A stretch of 64,000 bases of DNA from Reticulitermes speratus (GCA_021186555.1 JAJKFL010000005.1:8087178-8151177), one strand, 5' to 3'; counted from the stretch's first letter, positions 1 through 12,836 are shown. Notes: a model not told the origin generated them from the sequence alone. Made by a program: numbers and translations.

Positions 1-400
1 TTTTTTTTTTATTTTTCCAAAAACAAACCCTATTTTACATGTGTATATTAGGGTTAAAGTTTAACCAAGTACATATAATAACAATATTGTTACTTACAAT
101 TTTCTATTGATATGGTGTATAAAATTAATGAAATGTTTTTGACAACAGTTTCTACTAAATATATTGTACAGTGGCTTATGGTAACTAATATTACATTTGT
201 TTAAGTGCATTTCAAGGCAAAACCTCCTGTGTCCGAATATGGGGCAATCAAATAATAGATGTTCTACTGTTTGTTCACCTCCACAAGTGCATCCATATCC
301 ATTCTCTACTTCGATATGAAATCTGAAGTACAAACGAATTCTTGGCATTGAACCGTGATCTGTTACATTTATTGTCATGACAGAACTAAAACCTACCAAG
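1..400 (-). mobile_element. 3' end of a non-LTR retrotransposon
   Basis: The minus strand encodes a remnant ending in a CCHC finger: GYGCTCGGEQTVEHLLFDCP, the C-x-C-x8-H-x4-C pattern found after the RT or RNase H region of non-LTR elements. The T-run at the left edge reads as its poly(A) tail. It is 5' truncated; no RT motifs follow beyond about position 400. Confidence 0.6.
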
Positions 401-1649
401 CAGTGATGCTATGACCGTCACTTCTGGCGTGGAGCAAATGTCACTACTTAATGTATGTGCTCGAATAGTAATTGCTTTACACCAAAGTGGAGGTTATGTC
501 TCTGTATAATTCGCACTGAAACCACTCTATCTGATGCGAAGGAAAAGTCACTTCCAGATCCTGGCTGATCAGCTCATGGGCAGTGCGACTTTAAATCTGG
601 CGTGGAGGACATCAAACTCCCAGAGAGATCAGAGCAGTGTAATAGAAGCGATTGAAGCGGTAATTAGTTAATGAGTCATGACGCAACCACGAGTGTAGTG
701 CAAAGGAGACATTTTTTTTTCATTCACGCCAGGCAACCAGACCAAGAACAATATCCATGTAGATCAATATTCATGCCCTGATTTTCTTGTAACTATGGTG
801 ATACCGCAAGTTAATCCCATTACAAAGTTAAACCGTACGTCCTCGTATAAACGCAGGGCTAATGAGAGTGTGAAAATTGCACTGCGCTATAGTGAAACGA
901 ACCAAACTTAAATTTAGTATACTTACATTAGGTATATAGAATCCTGTCAGCAAAGAGACGGTTAGCAAGCAAATACCCGCACGGGAATTTTTTTAGAAAC
1001 ACGTCCACTGGTCGGTTTTTCCATATATGCATATAAAAACCAAATAAAGTAAATCAATAAAAATTCTTATTGTGGCTAAAAATCTGTTATGTTTGTTAAT
1101 TAAATAAAATATTAGTAAATCCAAAAGTGATAAAAAGCGAAGAAAACTTTACACTAAAGATTTTTTTATTATGGAAAATATGTTACGATTGCAAGTAAAA
1201 TAAAAAACAGCTGAAAGTTCTAAACTGATCCTACATGCTTCCAGTAACTTCGATGTGTATTTTATTGGACAGAAAATGAATAATTTCCGCTTCTGGAAAT
1301 GTTTGAAGGACGTTGTGCTTACAACGGTAATGGATGATTTGCCTTTAAATGTGTACGTTACGGTACTTTATAATATTGTTTGATCAATTTTAATTTTGGA
1401 AAGCTGCATTCGCAAAATATTTTTGTAGCTGGTAGTGTCAGTATGCGCGACGCATGGCTATTAAATAACGAGACCTCGCGCAGGTCCTAACATTGACAGT
1501 TGCTTACCGCTGGCTATTTCTCCATTCGCGTGCCAAACCACGCTCCGTTACATTAAGGCAGCGTCGACTAATATTTTTTTTTATACAGGGTGTTGTAACT
1601 TGCCGCGATCGTGTTTGAATAGCAAGAACAACGAGAAAACATCAAATTT
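401..1649. other. No gene recognised
   Basis: AT-rich sequence without credible coding potential. A tatacagggtgt motif at about 1585-1596 recurs in the window (15299, 47525, 58530) and looks like a worn transposon end. Confidence 0.5.
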
Positions 1650-2435
1650 CTTGTACACTAACTCCGTGGAGCAGAGTCCTTCTTGAGAAGCTTACAGGTC
1701 CTCAGCTGGCCAAAAAATTACCCGAATTTTATGGAACCCGAAGGTTCATTACCGTATACACAAGCGCTTGCTCCCTGTCCCTATCCAGAGCCAGATCAAT
1801 CCAGTCCACGTTCCCCATCCTATTTCTTGAAGATCCGTTTTAATATTATCCTCATATCTACGCCTTGGCCTTCCAAGTGGTCTCCTTTCTCCAGGTTCCC
1901 CCACCAAAACCCTGTACGCACCTCTTCTCTCCCACCCATTCGTGCTACATCCCCCGCCCATCACTTTATTCTTGGTTTGATCAGCCGAATATTTGATGAG
2001 TAGTACAGATTATAAAGCTGCTCGTTATGTAGTCTTCTCCAGTCCCCTGTTTCCTCGTCCCTCTTAGGCCCAAATATCTTCCTCAGCACCCTATTCTCGA
2101 ACACGCTCAGCCTATGTTCGTCCCTGAATGTGAGAGACCAAGGTTCGCACCCATACAAAAACAGGCAAAATTAGTTTTGTGTATTTTAATCTTTATATTT
2201 TTGGATAGCACACTGGAAGACAAAAAACTCTGCACCGAATTATAGCAAGCATTCCTGCATGTAGTTGATAAGAATTATATGCCAGGATAGTTACTACAGT
2301 CTGGTTTATGACCCTTCTTATAAATAGGCACAGTGATTGACTCCTTCCACTGCTCAGGCAATTCCTCCTTATTCCAAATAGAAGCAACGGGTTTACAAAT
2401 TTCTTGTGAAGCTGAAATTAATCGACACCGAAACC
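1650..2435 (-). mobile_element. RTE-like retrotransposon (family A), internally deleted
   Basis: The right part translates to the start of an RT domain (WNKEELPEQWKESITVPIYK, about 2290-2400). It then jumps to the C-terminal region ([52 protein letters not shown]), so the RT palm is missing. Several frameshifts are present. The 3' end matches other family A ends at 33.8, 38.1 and 50.9 kb. RTE-clade assignment rests on the EN-RT-short C-terminus plan and microsatellite-like tails seen elsewhere. Confidence 0.75.
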
Positions 2436-3221
2436 TGTAGTTTGTTACGTGAGGCCTTTGTGAGAAGACTCCCTGTCACAGGTGGTCGATGAAATAATGC
2501 CGACTTTGGACATCCTCTTCGGAGGATGTAGTTTGGGATAAGGTTAGAAGTTTCTTTCTGTGCAAATTCCACAGCGATACAAACCTAAATTTAAAATTTA
2601 CGTATTATGCGGTTATGAAAATGGAAAATTGAAGTGACGAATACAGGGAAGTCAAGATAGATTTCTGATTCTAGAAAAAAATACGTCGGATAAACTGGTC
2701 GAGGTTGGCAGTATTACTGAAACTATAAGAATAAGGAAAGTATATGAGCATTGAAACAGTTGCTGTTTCAAAACAGAATGCAACATTAAATTATATATAT
2801 TGAATTTAAGAAATATTTATCTTATTTGTGAGATTGCCATAGTTTATTATCTTCTTTTACCTCGAGGTCTTTTATTTCTTATTTATTTATCCGAAAAATC
2901 AATTTTATTCCGTAGTCGATATGTGTGCCTTTTACCACATTAGATGAGGCAGTTGGCGATAAGGCCTTTCTTACGGCTCTTCGGAACTACATCCAGCATT
3001 TCCTTACGCGTTTATACATTTGTGCATTTGTTTACGTGTGTTAGCTAGTCGTTACCATACTTTAACTACAATTTGATTAGAACTCAATTGAAACACTCGC
3101 CCGTTTTTATTTCTGTTAGTCTGCCTGTCGAATCGCCCACAGTTTAGTAGTCACTATGTTGGTGAAATCTGAAGTTTTCACATCGATGAGTAGCAATTAA
3201 GACTATTCTTCAGGAAAGTTA
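2436..3221. other. No gene recognised
   Basis: AT-rich interspersed sequence with no ORF or repeat that I could classify. Confidence 0.4.
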
Positions 3222-3345
3222 GTCCCTGTAGTTTGGTAGATAGGTACAAAGATTTCGGAGGAGTCTGCTATCTCCATCTTCAGGACAGATTGCTTCTTAT
3301 ACCCTGAAGATGGACTCGGCAGGAACGTTAGTATTACTACATATC
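3222..3345. repeat. Foldback with hammerhead-like cores
   Basis: The minus strand holds CTGAAGAT, a GGAG/CTCC stem, then GAAAT (around 3282-3250). The plus strand holds CTGAAGATGGACT and a degraded GGAAC (around 3303-3325). Same family as 5754, 20636 and 32757. Confidence 0.5.
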
Positions 3346-4324
3346 CACCAAAGTACACGGCGTCACATCCAAGAATACCGTAATCCTACTTTATTGATGT
3401 GAATTACACGCGAGAGACTTGTGCAAATCTTATTGTATAGAACGTGGTGGGAAGAACTTTACGTACCTTGCCACGGAAAACCAGGCCAAAAATACAGCAA
3501 CATGGACACCCCTTGAGCCGTCATTTTTATTACGTACATCAAGACCTAAAACGAAGAAAACATTTTAGTGGTTACTACACGACAGGGACAACAAAGTCAC
3601 CCGCTATGCTCGGTCTGAGAGTCATCTCACCCCATATCTACTCTCCCTAACAAACGTCCCTGCCCACCATCTCTCACGCAAATATCAAATTAAATTTGAC
3701 TATACATTAGTATTACGAAATCATTAACTAATTAATTATCGTCACAGGCATATTCAAACCTAGTGGCGTTAAGCCTACTGCCCAAAACAGATCCCTTTGT
3801 GTAAGACAATTAGCCTAATGCAATTCTTTTGGAAAGCAGGAAGCGGCGAAATACACACATTTGTATTCGTTTGGATTCGAATCAACGATATTTAACGGAT
3901 ATGTCAACTACGCTCTGCTAATTAACAGCAAGTTCACTCTTGTTTACCGCTTAGCACAACTCAAACTAATTTGTGTTATGTTTTACATCGATCAAAATAC
4001 ATATTTTATACTTCGATGACCAGTCTCTCCATGGATACGGTACATCCCAGACATTTGTTTTAAAAATTGTGAATATTAGAGGTTTATATTTCAAATTTCA
4101 AGCGAAGAAGCAACCATGTGGGGTTAAAGTGTTACATTGCACTCAATGTTTGAAAGTCTGACGCTGTGGAAAGGTTTTGAGAGAGAAAGAACCGAAAAAA
4201 AGATGGCAGTTGTTAGTAAAGCCTCTCGTACTTTAATTTGGTGTCAGCGTCGAGTGGAGCATCTCACTGACACCAACAATGCTGCCGATGTCAGGTCAGC
4301 TAATGTGTGAACTGTCGTTGTCAA
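3346..4324. other. No gene recognised
   Basis: Short ORFs here lack recognisable domains and look random. No classified repeat. Confidence 0.4.
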
Positions 4325-4392
4325 ACTGGCCCTGGGAGAGGTCTTCGAGTGCTTCGGTTTTCCCCTGTCATTATAATTCCACCAATGCTCCA
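4325..4392 (+). mobile_element. SINE3 fragment
   Basis: The body segment resembles the full copies at 15419 and 16979 (CTGGGAGAGG, TTCGGTTTTCCC, CCA.TGCTCCAT). The tRNA-like head is lost or beyond recognition. Confidence 0.5.
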
Positions 4393-5320
4393 TACTCATA
4401 TTTCATCGTCTACCACCGACGGTATATAATCTTAGCATTTAACAACATAGTTACATAAAGTACCTCTCTGCCTGTGTCTCTGTCACTAGCAATCGTCGAG
4501 TCGTGGCGATATACCCGCCTTCCAGTAGGGGCAACGCCCAGATCTGAATGAATCTCCGTGGAACGAGTCATTACTGCTACATCTGACATGGAGGAAATGT
4601 CACTACAAAAATTAGGTAAGGTTAGTTTCAAGTGTGGTTTCAGAATTTGGATTTTGACTTACTGTTGTGTTGACAGCTGTAAATAACCCACAAAGCTGAG
4701 TCAATTATAAACTCAGCCAAGATTATGTTGGTTTCTTGTGTAATGCCTTTGTTTGAGAGACGAAACTGACTCGCTTTTATCAGAGTTTGCAAAGATTTCG
4801 AGTGAAGAGTGTTGCGGTCAAACTGAGGAGTGGCGTTAAAATGCGGGATCGATGTTGAGTGAATTACAAGAAGTGACACTGTGATGAGATGCAGTCGACA
4901 ATCGGGGAGGGGGGGGGGGTTGTTGAGGCCTCTGAAAGTGGGGCACTGGAGAGTTAACCAGAGTACAGGGGAGAATAACTCGATTACACTTCATACATGT
5001 TTGTATGTCCCGTCAATTGCCTTTTGTACATACAGGAGTTGAAGTGGAAGCTCTCTAAAATAACCTTCGATGCTGTAAGTGATCTGTGTGCAAACTGTGT
5101 TAGGTGTGCCCCAAACTTATTAACCCACCGGCCTAAGGCTCTTTTTCTGCGCTTTCACACCACAGTGAGGCACGTCATGCGTCTACTGTGACAAACTGTC
5201 AGAAGGATTTCTTCTGTCCTACAGAAGAACAAGCAAAATTATTTTGCAGGCCACTGTCAGGGAAATGTCAAAACTTAAAAAGTCGACAAAGTTTATAGAG
5301 ACATCTTGAATTCTTCATGC
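4393..5320. other. No gene recognised; G-run at 4908-4919
   Basis: Unclassified sequence. A homopolymer G run is the only notable feature. Confidence 0.4.
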
Positions 5321-5336
5321 TATAAGATAGAATCGG

Positions 5337-5636
5337 GGGCCACGCGGTGGCGCAGTTGGTTGAGGCACTGAGCTACAAGCCGGAAGGTAGCGGGTTAGAT
5401 TCCCGATGGTGTCATTGGGGTTTTTCATTGACTTAATCCTTCCGGTCGCACTATGGCCCTGGGGTCGACTCAGCCTCTAACAGAAATGAGTACCAGGAAT
5501 ATTTCCGGAGGGTCAAAGGCGGCCGGTGCGTTGGGCTGACAACCTTACCACCTTCATATGCCGATTGTCTAGAAATCTGGGAACCTCAACCTCCTGGAAC
5601 CCTAAGGGCCTGTCCAGGCCTGTAATGGGATTGCTT
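5337..5636 (+). mobile_element. SINE2, complete, with 16-bp target duplication
   Basis: The tRNA-like head has an A box (TGGCGCAGTTGG) and a B box (GGGTTAGATTCCC), followed by a body with TAACAGAAATGAGTACCAGG and GGCGGCCGGTGCG. It is flanked by perfect copies of TATAAGATAGAATCGG at 5321-5336 and 5637-5652. There is no long A tail. A perfect duplication suggests a fairly recent insertion by LINE machinery. Confidence 0.9.
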
Positions 5637-5753
5637 TATAAGATAGAATCGGAAGGGCGTACACAGCAGACGAGACTGCTTATATTAAGGCTGATGGACT
5701 AGTAGATGCAGAGTGATATATTGCCCGATTTCAGGCTTCCACCGCGGTGTAAA

Positions 5754-5965
5754 TGAGATCTGCGCCCATCTGAGATATTACGCAGCATAGATTTGTGGTT
5801 TGTTACCGACGTTTCGTGAGAACCTGTCGATCCCATCTTCACGGGTAAAGAAGTCCTTCTTGGATTGCTTGACCCTTGAAGATGGGACCGATAGGTTTTC
5901 CCGAAACGTCGACAACAAACTGCCAATCTGCACTGCGCAAAATCCCAGAAGAGCGCAGATCTCGT
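5754..5965. repeat. Foldback element with hammerhead-like cores
   Basis: Imperfect inverted arms run about 5754-5842 and 5878-5965 (GAGATCTGCGC at one end, GCGCAGATCTC at the other). Both carry GAAACGTCG next to a GGGA/TCCC stem and GAAGAT. It has no coding capacity. Confidence 0.75.
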
Positions 5966-6212
5966 GGTGATAAAACCTTATCTTTCTCCATAAAGAATCA
6001 ATCAATTGATTGTCCTATTTAACGTGCATTGTTGTGTTTCAGACACGCACATACCAATTAACAAGTGGGGAAAGAGACGGATTAAATAGGGACAGCGTGT
6101 CTGTGAGGTAGGGCGCTTCTCTTGGAGTTTCGGGTGTAGTGATTAGGGCGTAAAATTTGTGTGTGTGTGTGTAATTTAAGGTTTTCGCGGCGCTGTAAAT
6201 TCAGATCAGGAC

Positions 6213-6635
6213 CGCTCAACTTTTTATGTGGTGCGGGCAACCTCGGCAAAATTTGGCCTAGATGCGGGCAACACAAAACTCAATACACACAATGAGGAAT
6301 GAATAAGTATGCGTTTACGAAACATTATATGCATAATTTTTTACCTTTTGCATTTTTATACATCATATGCAATAAAAATACACTGGCAGTAACTGGAAAA
6401 CTTATTTAAGAAATGCAATTCACAGCCCAGGCTAGTGTGTCGATATTTTTACACATTTTGTATGTCTCCATAAATAAACAGCTTATAAATTTTCAAAATT
6501 GCCTCGGCATTCTGTCCCGGCTTTGCCAAGGAAAAAATTAAAGACGTTTTCTCATTTCAAATGTCTCCGTGGGCAACATAACACTTTGTAGCGAGCAACA
6601 TGTTGGTCGCGGGCTACGGGTTGAATGGGCCTAGT
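6213..6635. mobile_element. Dispersed repeat, hAT-like MITE, copy 1
   Basis: It shares about 270 bp with 45258-45510 (tgcgggcaac, aaaatttggcct, gcgggcaacacaaaa, caatacac). It starts CTCAACTTTTTATG and ends GGGTTGAATGGGCC, similar to hAT terminal inverted repeats. No transposase and no clear target duplication. Confidence 0.5.
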
Positions 6636-6644
6636 TTGATTGTG

Positions 6645-6775
6645 GTCCTCTGAGATATGACACTGCGCAGGTTTGTAGATGGTTATCAGTCTTTCGAGTG
6701 AACTTGCTACATTCATCTTCTGAGTAGGACTTAGCAAGCGGTAACCGTCTACAAGAGCATATGGTGTGATAAACA
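6645..6775. repeat. Foldback element
   Basis: Arms ATATGACACTGCGCAGGTTTGTAGATGG (about 6654-6681) and CCGTCTACAAGAGCATATGGTGTGAT (about 6747-6772) are imperfectly complementary. The central part has TTTCGAGTGAA and TTCATCTTCTGAG, a worn version of the foldback core. Confidence 0.55.
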
Positions 6776-7627
6776 AGAAGACTGCAATATAAAGGAAGCC
6801 TTTTCCTTCTTAAAGTGAATCTTCTTTGATTTCAGCTACTTTACCTTCTGTCCCATAACAGATAAGCATATCAAGGCAATGAGCCGACAACTTCCTATTA
6901 ACGTCTCCGCTCTCCAGCAGTTGGGGTTTGCTGTCATTAGCGTCAAGCAAGTGATGACCAAACGGCCTTCACGTCAGGGTCCAGTCATCGCTATATCCTT
7001 ACCTCTGTTTCTAGTGACTATCGCACAGCCAGATGTCACAGAACATTTTGACTCTCACTAACCTCGCTGACATTGTTATCAACATAGAAGCCTATTTTTT
7101 TCTGTTGAAAAACTAAAGATAGAAGCCTACATTCTTACGCAGTATTTTGGTCACATGTGGGTCCACTGAAGATATCTGTGGTACGGAGGTTGTCATCGCC
7201 ACCGAAAATGCCCAGAGAAAAACTACTGTACGAGCTGACGGAAGGGTTGCAAGTGCTAGGCGCGGCATGCAAGAATCTGTGCGAGAAAGGGGGCTGAAAT
7301 TCTGAAAGAAGCCTCTGGAAGGAGTTTCGTTGCAGAAAGGACATCGCCCGCAAATACCTACGCAGTAGCCGCAGAAGGCCCCAGTTTTTTTGAAACAACT
7401 GTGACTACCACAAGCTGCGATCTGGTGATCAAACCAACGTGGCCAGCTTCCGACAAATGGCAGCACTGCATTGTTACCCTAATGACCACAGTTTAGCAAA
7501 TGAGGACGGATATAAAGTCTGTAGAAACATAAAGTGACCGTTTCGTCATTATAATGCTAGCGGTCTATAGATTCGTCATTGGGAAATGAGGGTCAGTCTT
7601 CGTAATACGTGCATCAGACTTCGTAAT
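6776..7627. other. No gene recognised
   Basis: A 117-residue minus-strand ORF (7113-7466) has no recognisable domain and overlaps another frame of similar length. I do not call it. Confidence 0.4.
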
Positions 7628-7868
7628 CAGAGGCGTAGCTGAGGGGGGGGGGGGGTGCGGCCGCCCCGGACTTCAGAGTTCAGGGGACGGAAAAATAAAT
7701 ATTTTAAATTAAAAAAATATTTTCCGCCCTCAATAAATTTTAAATTATTGGGCCTAATACAATTACATTCAATAAATAATTGTGATTGGTTTGAAGTTCG
7801 TAATATCTCTTAGGGGTGACCATTGTGTTTACTTGCGCCGGGCTCAAAAAATCCTACCTACATCACTG
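7628..7868. mobile_element. hAT-like MITE
   Basis: It begins CAGAGGCGTAGCTGAGG, followed by a 13-G run and GCGGCCGCCCC. It ends CCTACCTACATCACTG, an imperfect inverted repeat. Flanks TTCGTAAT and TTCGCAGT are an eroded 8-bp duplication (6 of 8). 241 bp, non-coding. Confidence 0.6.
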
Positions 7869-8523
7869 TTCGCAGTTCACTTGCCCTACTATTTCGACCC
7901 TTTTCTTATCTGAGAGGAGGTTCTACAGAGAGACGAAAAATACGTGTCTCCGTCTGGTCTAGAGTCGAGATGGACTCGATAAACAGACGGATGGCTCTGT
8001 TGACAAGACTTTGGTAATGCAAAAAGGCAAGTCGGCCAGTCGTTCTTCTTCTTCAGAAACGAAGCTCGAGTGACCGACTGATAGCAGTAAAACTGCTACA
8101 TTGCGGGATATGTTAGTACTTAATTAACATGTATAATAATGGCGACATACGCCTACTTACGTACGGAGTAGAAAATAATACGGGGATATTATCTGCTCTG
8201 ACAACTTGCGTGACTCTTCAGACGGCTTCGCGTGACGGCACATAGCACATCCTCCGCCACTACTCCAATTTCCCGTGAGTCTGGGTCCACGCCTTTGGTT
8301 CAGTGTATTACAGGTAATATTAATTTCAATTCTGAGTATCTAAAAGTGCTATTCTGTGCGGCTCGCTGACACGCATCACATAGCAGACACATTTCGCATT
8401 GCAAGTGGAAGTTTTTTAAGTTAAGCTTGCTGACGGGAAGTGACTAGCAACGGTTGTCAGGTAAACTAATATCCTTTTTTTTTTTTAAATAGGCCTATTG
8501 CTTTCACCGTGCATTTTCACTTA
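7869..8523. other. No gene recognised
   Basis: Unclassified. A segment near 8503-8518 (ctttcaccgtgcattt) recurs at 41862. Confidence 0.4.
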
Positions 8524-8973
8524 GTATTCAGTAACCAACAAATGCACAACAATAAACTACTTTATAGTTTTTATTAGTATCTATGCATTCCCCTACACGT
8601 GTTTCGGTCCGTAGACCATCTTCAGGGGGTAACAAGCTACTACACTTCACATACCGAAAAAGCTTGTTACGCCCCTGAAGATGGTCTACGGACCGAAACA
8701 CGTGTAGGGGAATACATCGATATTAACAAAAACTATAAAGTAGTTTATGTTTTTTTTTTTTTTTTTAAATATTAAGCTTTATTTTCTTTGTTGGTTTAAT
8801 ACATCGAGACTCTTCTTACAGGTATCAAGTTGTTCCTTACACCAACTTCCTTTGAATTAAAAAAAATGATTACACTCAAGTGACTGTGATGTATACAATA
8901 CCTAGATGTGTAGCTGTAGTGAAAAGTAGGTTGTAGCACCCAAAAAAAAACACTACCATCAAAGTCGCTCTAT

Positions 8974-11650
8974 TTAGAGCAGCATATGTTTAGTCCGTTT
9001 GTGTTTATATCGCCTATACATGTCCAGAAGGTCATGGAGAGAGTAGTTTCCTATGTCGCCAATCAGTGGATTCGGATGATGCAGGCAGTGGGTATAAAAC
9101 CTCTCTGCAAGATGATGGACACATGTTTGAAGAACGTCAACTCCTAAGGTACTATGGAGGAGGGGGATTGGAGTGTTACGAGGAGAGTTCGAGATAACCG
9201 TAAACATTTGTTTTGTACTGTTTGAAGGGTGCGAAAGTTTGTAGCGCTGGTTGAACACCAGACTGGGGCCGCGTATGTTAGTGTAGATCTGATAGAAGCC
9301 CGGTACAGCTGAAGCTTTGTGTTCACTGTTAGCGTGGAATCCCTGGCTAGGAGGGGAAATATGTTCGCCAAGTAGCCTAGCGCAGTGTGAGACGTTCTCC
9401 TGATGTGCGTTGTGAAGGTAAGAGTAGGAGTTAAATGTAGTCCCAAGTACTTGACTTCAGTTGACCATGGGATCTCCTGTTCATCTATACAGAGTCTTGC
9501 AGGGGGTAGTGGCCTTCTCTTGGTGAAAAATGATAGCTTCCGTCTTGGTGGTGTTTACCCGGAGCCGCCATCTCGTAAAGTACTTTATGATCCGGTCCAC
9601 TGCTATGTTGAGCCTGCGAGTGATAGTATCCGTGCGCCAGGACTGCGTGAGTAGTGCTGTATCGTCTGCATAGAGAGCCAGTTGGACATGTGGGATGCGT
9701 GGAATATCAGATATGTATAACGTAAAAAGAATGGGAGATAGGACAGCTCCCTGCGGGAGCCCGGCTAGTTGTATTCTACTGGAAGAAGGTTGCTCCGTCT
9801 ACGACCACCACAAATGATCGGTCTGTGAGGTATGAATGGAGAAAGGCGATTAGATATGCCGGGAAGTTGTATTTGATGAGTTTGTGGAGCAGACCCCGGG
9901 TCCATACTGTATCGTACGCCTTTTCTATATCCAACAGTACCATACCCGTATGTTTGTTGATATTATACCCATGCGTGATGTGGTCAACAATTCGTGCCAG
10001 TTGCGCAACGGTTGAATGACGTTTTCGGAAACCGAATTGCTCATTCGGAATAAGACTATTCCTACGTGCATGTCCGTCCAGGCGTTTTAATATCACCCGT
10101 TCCAGTAGTTTGCTCAGTGCGCTAAGGAGGCTGATTGGTCTGTATGAGGCTGGGTTAGCTGGAGGCTTCTGATGCTTCCGGATGGCTATAACTTTGGCCT
10201 GTTTCCATGTCTCGGGAAATGGCCGAGGGTCAATGCGGAGTTAAATAATGAGGCCAGATGACTTATTGTGGCTGTAGGAAAGTGACGCATCAAGTTGGGT
10301 GTTATTCCGTCCTCACCCGGGGCCGTGCGGCGTTTAAGGGATGAGATATATCTTCGTATTTCCGTGATGCTGACGTGAGGAAAGTCTGAGACGCCGAGCC
10401 TATGTCGTTTGATAAACGTATGAAGCACACGATCCACTCCTCTAGAGTGGGGCGTAGATTCATCGGTATTGTTTGACTGTGAATGCGCTCAAACCTGTCG
10501 GCGAGTATTTCTGCTTTGTCTGCAGCTGTGTATATCTGCACTCCGTTGTCGAACAAGGGCGGGATGGGGGCGGGTGGTTTTTGAAAGTATCTCACTATTT
10601 TCCATAATGTCGCTTTTTGTGGATGTAGTGTTCCCAGAAAAGTGGTCCACTTTTCATTTTGATACCTTTGAAGGAGGGCTGCGACCAGCCGGTTGAGGAT
10701 GGAGAGAAGTATAGCAAACACGTGTAGTCGAGATCTCTGAAATCGCCGGCGGATGTAGTTTCGGAACTTCACAATCGCTCCGATGGACGGTGGGAAACAG
10801 ATATGCTGCCGTTTGATTTCTTTCCTCGGTATAGCTGCAGCCGCCGCCTGTAATACCGATGCCGTAAAGTAGTGTACTGCCCTGTCGAGATCTGTATCAT
10901 TGCGGATGTGGGGGCGTTGAGCGAGAAAGTGGTTTAACCGTGAGCGGTAAAAGAGGCCAGTTTGCTTGTCCATAATCCAGGACCGTTCGATTCTCTTTTG
11001 TCCTATAATGGACACGTAGTTTTACACACTACCGGGTTGTGATCTGATGATAATGCCGGTATGGAGTGGGGTGTCGACATGTGGCACCCTCGTGATTAGG
11101 GCAATATCAAGGACACTGCTCTGCCCCCGTGGATGCACATATGTAGGGAGTTCCGGGGGATATATTGTCACCGATCGTTCTATACAGTAGTCCAGCAGTA
11201 CTCTACCGTTCCTGTTTGTTGCGGTACAGTTCCAAGCCGGGTGTTTACTATTGAAATCGCCAAGGAGGACGACCGGGCTTTCGGTGGAGAAAACTGTCTC
11301 CAGATCTTCGCGGCAGAGCGTATTGCCTGGAGGATTGTACCCCGAGACGATCAGTATCCGCTGTCGCTGTGGAAGATGGATATATACCGCCACCGTTTCT
11401 AGTGTTGTTGTGTCAGGTAGAATAAAGTGGTCGTGCCTTACGCAGTGTTTTACGAGTAGCATGACTCCTCCCCCGTGTTGATTCCTATCTGTCCGATAGA
11501 TGTTGAATCCAGGGGCAGAGAATTTGCGTTTTGTATTGAGTTTTGTTTCACAGACGGCTGCCACATCGATATTATGGAGATTTAAGAAGTGCAATAACTC
11601 TGTTTTTCTCAGTGCGATGGAATTTGCGTTCCAGTGTAGTAGTCTTAGAT
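8974..11650 (-). pseudogene. Jockey ORF2 (endonuclease and reverse transcriptase), frameshifted
   Basis: ORF2 nicks target DNA and reverse-transcribes the element RNA. The endonuclease (about 11650-11022) shows LRLLHWNANS, VCETKL, GGGVMLLVK, LLGDFNSKHPAW and a final SVLDIALIT. The RT follows: TAPGEDGITPNLMRH (about 10320), FGFRKRHSTVAQL, VLLDIEKAYDTVW and the active site YADD at about 9683-9672. The C-terminal domain (LTYAAPVWCSTSA) ends near 8974. At least four frameshifts or stops interrupt it, near 11020, 10440, 10190 and 9776. The YADD and endonuclease residues survive. No RNase H domain. Confidence 0.9.
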
Positions 11651-11656
11651 TTCGGC

Positions 11657-12836
11657 TTACGGAGATTGCGTAAAGAACCCCATTATGGTGTCTACGATGA
11701 TCAGTGTTTTATCCATCGGGTTTTGTGCGGCCTGAAGTTGATTTGCCAGCGTTCGCAGAGCTACACATACCCGTTGTAGATTCAGTGTGGAGAGAATCGA
11801 TTTGAGAGATTCGATTATCGAAGGTAATGTTTGGGTGTCCTGTGGACTAGGTTGTTTTGATGTCACTTGAGCCCAAGTTGGAGCTTGGCGTTTTGCCTCG
11901 GGTGGAAGTCGAAGCGGCGGAAACTGCGATTGCGTCAGTGGTTGGTGATTGGTTCTGGTCGATGGACGAGGCAGTCGGCGGTTTCGCGATTCCAGTTGTT
12001 TAATGTACACCGGACATCCCGTATGATTTGCCGGATGTTCCCCTCCGCAGTTCACGCATTTGGGTGGGGCTGTAGCTGGCTTCTGGCAGTCCTGCGTTGA
12101 ATGTGATTTGTCGCATTTGACGCATCTGGTTGGACGGCCACAGTATGCAGAAGAATGACCAAACTGTTGACACTTAAAGCATTGTTGGATCGGTCTCGGA
12201 TTTTTGTACTTATCCCATTGGACGATACAGTGACATACGTTTGTGATCTTATACACTTCACGGAGGTCCGTGCCGGTCTGGAAAGTGACTATAAACACAG
12301 GATATTTATGTTGAACCTGCGCCGTTGACTTATCCGTTCGGACAATTTGCCTTATTTTTTCCACTTTTAGGTTTTTAAGTTCCAGCTCTTGCTGAATTTT
12401 CCTCCACTTCGACTGTAGGCGGCACCCCCTTCAGGGCCACTCTCGGTTGTACCTCCGTTGGAAGTGGGTACGTGTGATATGCTAAATTAGCCTTTTTAAT
12501 TTCTTGAAGTAGGATGTTATAGTCTCCTTCTGTTTTCGTGTATAGTAATAACCTATTTAACTTGGCTTTTACTTCTACAGGTGCTGTTAGTTTTTCATTT
12601 AATGTTTTGAGTGTGGTTGTATGATGGGTCAGATAACTATACAGGACTATTGGAGGAATCCTGGACTTACGTTTTGGGGTTGAAGTCACTGAGTCGGTGT
12701 TCTCTGTTTCGGAGGCACTGTCTGATAAAACTTCGAAGTAGTTAGGGGATTCAAATGAAGTCCCTGCTTCGTCCTCACGTTGTCGTCTGCCTCGTTTCCT
12801 TTTGGATCCCTGGTCGGGACGGTAGTCTGGAGGCAT
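11657..12836 (-). pseudogene. Jockey ORF1 (gag-like nucleic-acid binding protein), frameshifted
   Basis: ORF1 of Jockey elements encodes an RNA-binding chaperone that packages the element RNA. The 5' part (12836-12375) starts MPPDYRPDQGSKRKRGRRQR, a basic N-terminus followed by an acidic serine-rich stretch. The 3' part (12364-11657) has a PRE_C2HC-type region (YPVFIVTFQTGTDLREVYKI) and three zinc knuckles: CFKCQQFGHSSAYC, CVKCDKSHSTQDC and CVNCGGEHPANHTGC. A single-base shift in an A run near 12400 separates the parts; the downstream frame resumes with IQQELELKNLKVEK. It ends with TAA at about 11657, overlapping the start of ORF2. Confidence 0.9.

Noticed and set aside
7113-7466. 117-codon minus-strand ORF
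   Set aside because: No recognised domain, two overlapping frames of similar length, and no splice or conservation evidence.
9403-12100. Plus-strand ORFs across the Jockey element
   Set aside because: They are shadows antisense to clear gag, endonuclease and RT motifs.
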